This document shows positions 57,617-64,000 of a stretch of 64,000 nt of DNA, piece by piece; within the stretch, counting starts at the first letter, position 1, and each line of letters begins with the position of its first letter. The notes under the pieces were generated by a model. The model saw only the letters and a list, made by a program, of their open reading frames with translations, was not told the origin of the DNA and ran no database searches. Made by a program: the position numbers and the translations under genes. This DNA is from an uncultured Lachnospiraceae bacterium. Lineage in GTDB: Bacteria > Bacillota > Clostridia > Lachnospirales > Lachnospiraceae. The DNA lies in contig CAJTSD010000015.1 of assembly GCA_910578795.1 (NCBI GenBank), positions 1 through 64,000 of the forward strand, read 5' to 3'.

Positions 57617-58360
57617 TTACGCTTCTACAGCTTCCTCTATTTCCGCATCGGCATCTTCTGCCGCATCTGTCATAATCTCACCCTGATTTGCCTCGATTAC
57701 CGCATCTGCCATTGCTGAAACGATCAGCTTAACGGCTCTGATTGCATCATCGTTTCCGGGAATTACATAATCAAGCTCTTCCGGATCACAGTTTGTATCC
57801 GCAATCCCAATCAAAGGAATGCCAAGTGTGTGTGCCTCCTGTACACAGATTCTCTCCTTCTTCGGGTCAACAACAAAGATTGCGTCAGGAACTCTTGTCA
57901 TTTCCTTAATACCGCCAAGGTTCTTCTCAAGCTTTTCCCATTCTTTCTTCAGCTGGATAACTTCCTTCTTCGGAAGCACGTCAAACGTACCGTCCTCTGA
58001 CATCTTCTCGATTGCCTTTAATCTCTGGATTCTGCTCTTGATGGTCTTAAAGTTTGTCAGCATACCGCCAAGCCATCTCTCGTTTACATAATACATACCG
58101 CAGCGCTCTGCCTCTGTCTTAACGGCATCCTGCGCCTGCTTCTTTGTACCTACAAAAAGAACCGTACCGCCTTGTGCTGCAATATCTGCAACCGCTTTAT
58201 AAGCCTCGTCAACCTTTCCTACAGACTTCTGCAAGTCAATGATGTAGATCCCGTTTCTCTCCGTGAAGATATAAGGAGCCATCTTAGGGTTCCATCTTCT
58301 TGTCTGATGTCCGAAATGAACACCTGCCTCCAACAACTGTTTCATTGAAATAACGCTCAT
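57617..58360 (-). CDS. rpsB: 30S ribosomal protein S2
   Basis: The 247-residue protein has the S2 features MKQLLEAGVHFGHQTRRWNPKM, IIDLQKSV, FVGTKKQAQDAV and PDAIFVVDPKKERICVQEA. A short acidic tail ends the protein. It binds the 30S head near S1-equivalent sites. It is the first gene of rpsB-tsf. Confidence 0.99.
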   Translation of the reverse strand: MSVISMKQLLEAGVHFGHQTRRWNPKMAPYIFTERNGIYIIDLQKSVGKVDEAYKAVADIAAQGGTVLFVGTKKQAQDAVKTEAERCGMYYVNERWLGGMLTNFKTIKSRIQRLKAIEKMSEDGTFDVLPKKEVIQLKKEWEKLEKNLGGIKEMTRVPDAIFVVDPKKERICVQEAHTLGIPLIGIADTNCDPEELDYVIPGNDDAIRAVKLIVSAMADAVIEANQGEIMTDAAEDADAEIEEAVEA

Positions 58361-58500
58361 GTTTTACCTCCATTTTCTGCGGTTTTTCCGCCACCTGTCT
58401 GCATCGCTTCTGCGGGCTACCTCAAGCGTTACCGGCATGGACCGCAAATCAGCAGACGTGAATAGTGTGTAGAATCTTAAATTTTTGTTCTGCTATAGCC
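58361..58500 (-). ncRNA. Structured 5' leader of rpsB-tsf (candidate S2 autoregulatory leader)
   Basis: About 140 nt between the operon start region and the rpsB ATG contain GC-rich self-complementary tracts (for example GCGGTTTTTCCGC near 58380 and TTTGCGGTCC with complement nearby), unlike the A/T-rich gaps around. Position fits the known type of S2-binding leaders. I cannot derive a firm fold by eye. Confidence 0.4.
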
Positions 58501-58540
58501 ATAATACCCTGTATATAGCCACAACATGATTAGAATAACA

Positions 58541-58571
58541 TAAAAAGCCCCCCTGCGCAAGAGGTGTTTTT
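58541..58571 (-). terminator. Terminator at the end of the fla/che operon
   Basis: On the minus strand AAAAACACCTC and GGGGGGCTTTTT flank a TTGCGCA loop (imperfect stem), ending in a T-run immediately past the stop of the 58570 gene. Confidence 0.6.
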
Positions 58572-59178
58572 ATCTTTTTGCCAGCTTTTCGGCAATTTCC
58601 TGCCATGAATCCGTAACATTAATAACCTTTACACCGGTATTCAGTTTTTTATCATAGCCATGCTGCATTAAAAACGCATCATATTCTGCCGCATTTTCCA
58701 CAAGTCCTGCATTATAAAGCTTCCTCGCCACAGTACCCGAATCGTCCCCCCTCAGAATCTCGATTGTAACAGTATTTCCCTGCCCGTCAACTGATGGCGT
58801 GCTCAACGGTTCGGTTTCTTCCGACATGCCTTGCTCTATTGCCTCTGCCGCGTCAAGCACGGAATGAATCTCCGATTCCAGTTCTTCATTGTATGGTATT
58901 GTAGCAAACGTTACGCTTTCCTTGACGTCGGACTCTGCGGCTTCCTCACTCTCCGACGCACGAACAGCATTTTCATCTTCATTCTTTTCGTCTTCGTTAT
59001 TTTCACTGTTTGCCACATCAACAAGCGTTTCTGCAAGAACAGCCTCCTCACCAATTCCGTATTCTTTGAGAACAGCTACCCGCGCATCCGCCACCGCACT
59101 TCTTGTATACGCTCCCATCACAACTGCCGTGATGATCATTCCTAGTCCAAGCCCTCTTAATATATATTTTGCCTTCAT
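58570..59178 (-). CDS. Membrane-anchored protein with YceG/MltG-type LysM-like domain but no catalytic domain
   Basis: The 202-residue protein has one N-terminal membrane segment (about 8-27), an acidic low-complexity middle (about 55-90, Glu/Asp/Asn-rich) and a C-terminal region (about 138-200; TIEILRGDDSGTVARKLYNAGLVENAAEYDAFLMQHGYDKKLNTG-type pattern) like the LysM-like part of MltG. The catalytic Glu domain is absent, so it cannot be a lytic transglycosylase. It is the last gene of the flagellar cluster before rpsB, a place where accessory motility or cell-surface proteins occur. Confidence 0.75.
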   Translation of the reverse strand: MKAKYILRGLGLGMIITAVVMGAYTRSAVADARVAVLKEYGIGEEAVLAETLVDVANSENNEDEKNEDENAVRASESEEAAESDVKESVTFATIPYNEELESEIHSVLDAAEAIEQGMSEETEPLSTPSVDGQGNTVTIEILRGDDSGTVARKLYNAGLVENAAEYDAFLMQHGYDKKLNTGVKVINVTDSWQEIAEKLAKR

Positions 59179-60363
59179 TTATATTGCCCCCTTGAACAGA
59201 TTAATCACTAGCTTCACTTCCCCAACTCCAAGTCCAAGCTCTTTTGCAATATCTACATTGGAAACGCCCTCCTTGTGAAGACGCAGAATCCTGTCATTAT
59301 TATTCTCCTTCAAATCTTCCGCATTCTGTTGGGACTGCATTGGCTGCTCCTGCTGATTCATCAAATTTACCATATTTTCAAACGCTGCTGCCTGTGCTTC
59401 TTTTTTTACAGGTCTTTCCACTCTAGGCGCCTGCTCTGCAAACGAATATACTTCAACCGGTCTGATTTCCGCCGGCTTAACGTCTACAACCTTCATATCC
59501 TCGGGACGCGAACCCAATGTCTGCAAATCTGTTGTACTCACAGAACCAATATTCACATTTTCAGGTACCGGCTGCATATCTTTTGAATTGACAATATCCG
59601 CGGAAACAATCTCTACACTCTTTACAATAAGCGGTCGTAGCTCACCCTGATTTTCATTTGTACCGGAAGCTGTCGTATTTGTGTCCTGCTTTAATGGAAT
59701 TGCCTTCATCTCTCCAATCCGGTGTGTCGGCAGCTCCTGCTGCATCGGAAGAATCAGCCTCGCCATCTGCCTGCGGGCATACTCCTTTTCCCGTGCTTCC
59801 TTGTCAAGCGCAGCACGTTCAAGGGCGGCAGCACGTTCCAATTCCTCTTTCTTTGCCGTCTCCGCCTCCATTCTTTCTTTTGCCTTCGCCTCTGCCTCTT
59901 CCTTTGCCTTTGCTGCAAGCGCTATCGCTGCGGCATTTGCAGCCTCTTCCGCCTCTTTCGCTGTCTTGTCCACATGTTTTACAGTTTCTTTTAAATTGTT
60001 ATGCTTATCGTTCAACATATCATACAAAAACATAACTTCCTGATGTGACTTATTAATATCTGCAAGAACAGTTTCAGAATACTCGCTGATTGCCATAATC
60101 TTTTCATTGGAAATGCGTTCGCAGGACCGTTCCGTCTTTTCCACTGCATAGTCAAGCGTTTCATCGACCACTTCTGTAACTCTGTCCTTCGCATCTGCCA
60201 TTTCCTTTTCGATAAGACTTCTGATCAGCTCCTCGTCAACCTGCTGCACTGTATCTTCTTTCCCACGCTTTGCAGGTATCATAAAACTTGTTGCCAATGC
60301 ACCTGCTCCAAAAATAAGCAGCGCTACCTCTATCCAATTCATCTTCTCCCTAACCTTTCCCAA
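59179..60363 (-). CDS. DUF6115-like coiled-coil membrane protein at the swrB position
   Basis: The 394-residue protein has an N-terminal membrane segment (about 9-25), a long charged coiled coil (about 40-200, Glu/Lys/Ala-rich), a low-complexity middle, and a C-terminal helix-turn-helix-like end (NDRILRLHKEGVSNVDIAKELGLGVGEVKLVINLF pattern). In B. subtilis the small anchored protein SwrB lies in this spot between sigD and rpsB and activates flagellar export. A similar role is plausible, but I see no clear sequence identity. The stop abuts the next ATG. Confidence 0.75.
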   Translation of the reverse strand: MGKVREKMNWIEVALLIFGAGALATSFMIPAKRGKEDTVQQVDEELIRSLIEKEMADAKDRVTEVVDETLDYAVEKTERSCERISNEKIMAISEYSETVLADINKSHQEVMFLYDMLNDKHNNLKETVKHVDKTAKEAEEAANAAAIALAAKAKEEAEAKAKERMEAETAKKEELERAAALERAALDKEAREKEYARRQMARLILPMQQELPTHRIGEMKAIPLKQDTNTTASGTNENQGELRPLIVKSVEIVSADIVNSKDMQPVPENVNIGSVSTTDLQTLGSRPEDMKVVDVKPAEIRPVEVYSFAEQAPRVERPVKKEAQAAAFENMVNLMNQQEQPMQSQQNAEDLKENNNDRILRLHKEGVSNVDIAKELGLGVGEVKLVINLFKGAI

Positions 60364-60402
60364 ATAATTCCTCTCAATAATCCTTTAATCCTTCGTTTCA
60401 CA

Positions 60403-60714
60403 CTATATTTTCATGTCAAAGCCGCCTTCAGGCTTAGACACTACTTTACCGTCTCCCTTCGGTGCCCTGCGCTTTTTTCCTCCGTCTCCAAAATAACCGT
60501 TTTTCCCCTTCTCTTTCGCATCAAAGCGTCCTTCCTTAAACAGCGTTTCATCGGAATGCACAACCTGTCTAGCCCTAAGTTCTTCCTTTTTTTCTTTCTG
60601 AACCTGTATGTTTCCCTGGTCTACCATTCCTTTTTCAACCTGTTTTGTTTGATTGTGCAAAACATTGTCTGTCTGTTGTATGCTGCCGTTAAGCAGTATC
60701 GGACTTATCGCCAT
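60403..60714 (-). CDS. Small hydrophilic protein of the flagellar gene cluster
   Basis: The 103-residue protein is rich in Lys, Gly, Gln and Asp and has no membrane segment or Cys. It begins MAISPILLNGSIQQTDNVLHN and ends with GGKKRRAPKGDGKVV and FDMKI. I do not recognise a family; similar short, charged genes are common at the tail of clostridial fla/che operons. An AGGGAGG site precedes ATG 60714. Confidence 0.65.
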   Translation of the reverse strand: MAISPILLNGSIQQTDNVLHNQTKQVEKGMVDQGNIQVQKEKKEELRARQVVHSDETLFKEGRFDAKEKGKNGYFGDGGKKRRAPKGDGKVVSKPEGGFDMKI

Positions 60715-60800
60715 ATATATGCCTCCCTCCGAAAGCCAAAAACCAATATTCGTCTTATTTTAATATATTTTATATAAAAAGGCAATATAAAACTAATTAC

Positions 60801-60840
60801 AAACCAATTGCAAAAGCAAATTTGCTTTTGCAATTGGTTT
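60801..60840. repeat. Perfect 40-bp palindrome at the fapA stop
   Basis: The 20-bp arm AAACCAATTGCAAAAGCAAA is followed by its exact complement with no loop. The fapA stop codon lies at its edge. On the minus strand a GTAATTAGTTTTAT tail follows, so it could terminate or protect the fapA mRNA end, but a perfect loopless palindrome is unusual for a terminator. Confidence 0.85.
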
Positions 60841-62428
60841 ACAGGTTTGTAGATGCCACATCCGCCCCTTTTTTTACCAGTCTGCAGAATGTGTATTCAT
60901 TTTTTACATTCATAACAGCTCCCGAAATTGACACGGATACCCCCTGATACATCGTTCCCCGTATATCAATATGGGCATTATCATCACCCTTTAATAGCTG
61001 ATCAAGCTTCTCAATTTCCTTTAATTCCTTTTGGATTTGCGTCTGCGCCGTTTCCAAAGCTGTCTGAAGCATCCTGGCGTGTTTGAGCTGTTCCGGCAAA
61101 AGTTTTACACCTGATTTTATCTTCCTTGCAGTATCCTCAATCACTTTTTTCATCTGTGATGCACTCTTTGATTTCTCCCCGACGCTTTTTTGCAACTCTA
61201 CAAGACGTTTTTTCATTTCAGGGTCGCTTCCTACCTCCATAATTGTAGCAGAACCCATAGGCGATCCCGCATTTTTTACATGAATGGCGCATTTTGCAAT
61301 GACCTTTCCGCCTGTAATAAGACCTTTTCCAGCCTCGGCATTAACGCAGGATCCTGCAACCACCCTGGAATTCAAAATCTGTTCTGCCTCTACAAAACCG
61401 CCTGCCTCCACAACTGCCGCCGAGATAAACTTTGCTATCACATTACCTTTTGCCCGAAGATTCCCCTTATTTTGCCCATGCATTCCCCGTGCAATAGTGA
61501 TATTTCCGCCTGCCTCAATCACAGCGCCCTCCACGACGCCTTTTACAAACACATCACCGTCCGTTCGAACGCTAAAATTTTCACAAACATTTCCGTTCAC
61601 TTCAATATTTCCGTGATATTCTATATTTCCCGTAGCAGTACTCACATCTTCAACGGTATATACATCGGAAACAAAAACGGTATCATCAACAAGCTTTACA
61701 TGACCATCCACCATGCTAATTAACTCTAATCCATCCGAAGAAACCTCAAGGTTTTTTCCATAAGAAAAAACCGCTTTGCTGACTTCTCTCGCAGATGTTA
61801 CCGCCCCATACACATTGATACCATCCAGTCCCCGCTCCTCAGGAATAATCTTTGCCAGCACCTGACCCCTTGTACAATGGTGAAGCGTATTCAGCTTAAA
61901 GAAGTCTACACTTCCATCTTCATTAAGCTCCGGACGTGAATCATTGTTGGTATCAAAAAGGTATTCAATTGATGCATCCTTTCCTGCCGTTTGATTCTGT
62001 CCTCTTGCCACAATAACATCTGTACAATAGTGCCTGTCCCCAAGCAAATCATCAATTGCCTCCTCATCAATTCCATAATTGACCTTCTCGAGTGCAAGCT
62101 GATCCATAATCTGCCTTTTTTTAATAGGAAGCCCTCCGATACTTGGCGGATAAAGACGCAGCACTGCCGTCATCCGGTCATGCATAACCGTTATTGTACA
62201 TGTTTCATTTACCGGTTCAATTTTTTCCGGAGTTAAAAAAACAGCAACCGCATCCTCCCCTAATGAATTCAGGGCTGAATTGATTGCCAGCGCATCATAG
62301 GAAATTCCTATTTTATCAAGATACTCTCTTATCTCTACCACGCCCGGCATTACTCCCTCCCCAATCGGAGGAGAGAGCAGCAGGCTTACACCTCTTTCAC
62401 TAATCTGTATCTGAAAGCATCCATTCAT
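60839..62428 (-). CDS. fapA: FapA (DUF342) family flagellar assembly protein A
   Basis: The 529-residue protein has the DUF342 layout: an N-terminal part (1-170) with GVMPGVVEIREYLDKIG, then a right-handed beta-helix with repeats such as VEGAVIEAGGNITIARGMHGQNKGNLRAKGNV (about 290-400), and a C-terminal coiled coil (about 420-500). These proteins occur beside fliA in clostridial motility clusters and resemble polymer-forming scaffolds. Start: GGAG with 10-nt spacing supports ATG 62428; the upstream frame to 62461 would overlap fliA. The 3' end coincides with a perfect palindrome. Confidence 0.9.
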   Translation of the reverse strand: MNGCFQIQISERGVSLLLSPPIGEGVMPGVVEIREYLDKIGISYDALAINSALNSLGEDAVAVFLTPEKIEPVNETCTITVMHDRMTAVLRLYPPSIGGLPIKKRQIMDQLALEKVNYGIDEEAIDDLLGDRHYCTDVIVARGQNQTAGKDASIEYLFDTNNDSRPELNEDGSVDFFKLNTLHHCTRGQVLAKIIPEERGLDGINVYGAVTSAREVSKAVFSYGKNLEVSSDGLELISMVDGHVKLVDDTVFVSDVYTVEDVSTATGNIEYHGNIEVNGNVCENFSVRTDGDVFVKGVVEGAVIEAGGNITIARGMHGQNKGNLRAKGNVIAKFISAAVVEAGGFVEAEQILNSRVVAGSCVNAEAGKGLITGGKVIAKCAIHVKNAGSPMGSATIMEVGSDPEMKKRLVELQKSVGEKSKSASQMKKVIEDTARKIKSGVKLLPEQLKHARMLQTALETAQTQIQKELKEIEKLDQLLKGDDNAHIDIRGTMYQGVSVSISGAVMNVKNEYTFCRLVKKGADVASTNL

Positions 62429-62444
62429 ATTAAATGTTCTCCTA

Positions 62445-63206
62445 TTAGTCCAATATACCAATATAATTTCCCATCTTTGTCTTCATCTTCTGTAAAGCCT
62501 TTGTATGAAGCTGAGACACTCGCGATTCAGATACCTCAAGCACACGGCTGATTTCTTTCAAAGTAAGTTCCTCATAATAATAAAGAAGAATTACTTTTTT
62601 CTCTTTTTCCGTGAGAAGCTCCAATGCCTCCTCAAGCATACTTTTCAGTTCACTCCGTTCTATTACACCTTCTGGTGTATCAAAACCTGAACTCATACCT
62701 TTATCAGACGATATATCGTTTCCCTGCTCCAAATATTCATTCAAAGAAATGATATTATCTGCTTTCACCTGGTTTTGCCAATCTAAAAACTCACCCTCAC
62801 TAATTCCAATGTAAGCTGCCAGCTCTGCATCTGTAGCAGGTTTTCCATTTTTCTGCTCCAGCTCTTTAATTGCTGCATCAATCTGTTTCTGACGCTGTCT
62901 GATTGTCCGCGGTATCCAGTCCATTTTTCGAATCTGATCCAGTATTGCACCACGGATACGAAGGCTTGCGTAAGTTTCAAACTTAACCTCCTTGCCCGTA
63001 TCAAATTTATCAATGGCATCAATCAGACCAAATACGCCATAGCTTACCAAATCCTCATATTCCACATTGTAGCCAAGATACATGCTGAGTCGTCCAGCGA
63101 CTACCTTTACCAATGGTGCATATTCCAGAATGAGTTTTTCGCGCAAATCTGCTGTCCTTAGTCTGGCATAATCCTCCCATAGCCTTTTACGTGCTGTGTC
63201 ATTCAT
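62445..63206 (-). CDS. fliA: Flagellar/motility RNA polymerase sigma factor FliA (sigma-28, SigD/WhiG type)
   Basis: The 253-residue protein has region 2 (about 30-95; YEDLVSYGVFGLIDAIDKFDTGKEVKFETYASLRIRGAILDQIRKMDWIPR pattern), region 3 (about 100-150) and region 4 (about 190-245; LTEKEKKVILLYYYEELTLKEISRVLEVSESRVSQLHTKAL). Region 1 is absent, as in the sigma-28 class. It directs late flagellar and chemotaxis genes. It lies within the fla/che cluster after cheD and a membrane protein gene. Confidence 0.95.
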   Translation of the reverse strand: MNDTARKRLWEDYARLRTADLREKLILEYAPLVKVVAGRLSMYLGYNVEYEDLVSYGVFGLIDAIDKFDTGKEVKFETYASLRIRGAILDQIRKMDWIPRTIRQRQKQIDAAIKELEQKNGKPATDAELAAYIGISEGEFLDWQNQVKADNIISLNEYLEQGNDISSDKGMSSGFDTPEGVIERSELKSMLEEALELLTEKEKKVILLYYYEELTLKEISRVLEVSESRVSQLHTKALQKMKTKMGNYIGILD

Positions 63207-63237
63207 GTTATTCCCCCGTTATACAATGTTGCCTTCC

Positions 63238-63690
63238 TTAATTTTCGTCAGTATATTCTCCTTCAAAATCATAAGAATCCGCATTTTCTTCTTCATTCTG
63301 AGCAAGCTCCTCCTCAGAATATCCTTCTTCCCCAGAATATCCTGCATTTTCTTCAGACATCAGACCGTCGGCACTCAGCTCTTCCAAAACATCCTCACCC
63401 TCATCTGCCGCCTCATCGTCCGCAAATGCCACAACGCTTCCTGTAAGATCTCCGTTTTTCTTTGCTTTCTCTACCATCGCAGCAAGATTACCTGTAGGTA
63501 TCACACGGGGTCTGACAGACGCATAAAGATATCTTGCAATATCGCCTAGTACGTAAAATATCACTAATACGATTAACAGTCCCCATAACATTCTATTCAA
63601 ATCATACTTCCTTATATACATGATAATTGATGCGATTGTTCCCGCAGTCAGCATCAGAAACGGTGTAATAAGCTGTGTCTTATTTTCCAT
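63238..63690 (-). CDS. Small two-helix membrane protein with acidic tail
   Basis: The 150-residue protein has two membrane helices (about 8-25 and 34-54) and a very acidic Glu/Asp-rich C-terminal half (85-150) with Ser-Glu-Glu and Tyr repeats. I do not recognise a family. Located between cheD and fliA, it is probably co-transcribed with the motility genes. The acidic tail may contact a basic partner at the membrane. Confidence 0.7.
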   Translation of the reverse strand: MENKTQLITPFLMLTAGTIASIIMYIRKYDLNRMLWGLLIVLVIFYVLGDIARYLYASVRPRVIPTGNLAAMVEKAKKNGDLTGSVVAFADDEAADEGEDVLEELSADGLMSEENAGYSGEEGYSEEELAQNEEENADSYDFEGEYTDEN

Positions 63691-63716
63691 TTTATATCCC
63701 CTCTGTCATAACTCCC

Positions 63717-64000
63717 TTATATAATTTTTTCCGGCTTTCCCGCCGAGCGGATTATCAAATCACCTGTTTCCGGATAAAACACAATGGTACGTCCATAATT
63801 CAAACCTGTATCCTGTGCTTTCAAAGGTATCCCTAACTCCCTAAGTTTCTTCTTACTTGCCTCCACATTACGCTCCCCTACGCGTACCATATCTGATTTA
63901 TTCTGAAAAGCAAACATCTGTGCACCGCCTGCAATCTTTGCTTCAAAACGCGCTTTTTTGCCTCCCATCGCAATCAGTTTTTTTACCAGGTCCTCAATAC
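63717..64000 (-). CDS. cheD: Chemoreceptor deamidase CheD, 5' end outside the window
   Basis: The visible C-terminal 94 codons contain the CheD pattern IEDLVKKLIAMGGKKARFEAKIAGGAQMF, then VGERNVEASKKKLRELGI, and GRTIVFYPETGDLIIR. The catalytic Cys-His part lies beyond the right edge. CheD deamidates receptors and acts with CheC. It fits the fla/che order cheD-fliA. Confidence 0.93.
   Translation of the reverse strand, partial: IEDLVKKLIAMGGKKARFEAKIAGGAQMFAFQNKSDMVRVGERNVEASKKKLRELGIPLKAQDTGLNYGRTIVFYPETGDLIIRSAGKPEKII

Noticed and set aside
1..64000. CRISPR arrays, tRNA/rRNA genes, transposases, phage integrases
   Set aside because: No regularly spaced repeats, no tRNA T-loop/acceptor patterns, and no transposase or integrase motifs were noticed on reading; a tRNAscan or profile search could not be run.

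Overview
The window looks like chromosome of a flagellated, strictly anaerobic, low-to-mid GC Firmicute of the Clostridia, most likely a gut Lachnospiraceae (Roseburia/Eubacterium/Butyrivibrio-like). The basis is the end of a fla/che operon running into rpsB-tsf, a CIRCE-controlled groESL, a glycyl-radical protein, a flavodiiron protein, an EFR1-type ferredoxin, a two-gene sufCB set and strong AGGAGG Shine-Dalgarno sites. I see no rRNA, tRNA, CRISPR array, insertion sequence or prophage. The genus call is an inference.

Most genes lie on the minus strand, so transcription mostly runs from high to low coordinates. 1-2.2 kb: a (Re)-citrate-synthase-like HMGL enzyme and an FCD-type GntR regulator, with a palindromic operator over the promoter -10. 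2.2-6.2 kb: an AT-rich accessory block with an IbrA/IbrB-like pair (PAPS-reductase-like plus ParB-like), a Sel1-repeat protein and a cis-prenyltransferase with an altered active site. 6.5-13 kb: nitroreductase, minimal sufCB, a LytTR two-component pair, NfeD/SPFH membrane proteins, a free-standing glycyl radical protein with a Crp/Fnr-type site at class II distance, and the neighbouring Crp/Fnr regulator. 13-15.1 kb: groES-groEL under CIRCE. 15-23.5 kb: signalling genes (two proteins with degenerate GGDEF motifs, one of them a REC-GGDEF-EAL protein, and a soluble CZB chemoreceptor), a PHP-HAD fusion and an ABC-F protein. 23.6-27.5 kb: a large secreted transglutaminase-like protein and a small lipoprotein.

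27.5-32.6 kb: copper control (csoR, and copA fused to a copZ-like tail that keeps its own ribosome binding site) and a divergent OPT transporter. 32.6-39.2 kb: flavodiiron protein, asparagine synthetase A, an effector-binding-domain protein, an EFR1 ferredoxin, a WYL regulator, a Bcp peroxiredoxin and an orphan protein with an Imm26-like region. 39.4-44.6 kb: a response regulator-kinase-ABC ATPase-FtsX permease module of the peptide-antibiotic sensing/efflux kind. 44.8-47.8 kb: a 56-aa gene with a strong promoter, a serine hydrolase and an ECF sigma factor with a Cys-containing tail.

48-54.4 kb: a sugar operon (binding lipoprotein, two permeases, GH2 beta-galactosidase) with no ATPase of its own. 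54.5-56.6 kb: a coupled pair, an acyltransferase and a zinc-ribbon membrane protein. 56.6-58.5 kb: rpsB-tsf. 58.5-64 kb: the tail of the fla/che operon (cheD, a membrane protein, fliA, fapA, three accessory genes), in the same order relative to rpsB-tsf as Bacillus subtilis cheD-sigD-swrB-rpsB-tsf.

Several intergenic spaces hold long palindromes or repeated hairpin elements (6.35, 18.03, 30.1, 33.9, 37.5, 46.5 and 60.8 kb). The most notable points are the copA-copZ fusion with an in-frame internal start, the ibrAB-like cassette, the 137-bp element with terminal inverted repeats, the operator/promoter arrangements at 2.1 and 12.3 kb, and the altered cis-prenyltransferase.
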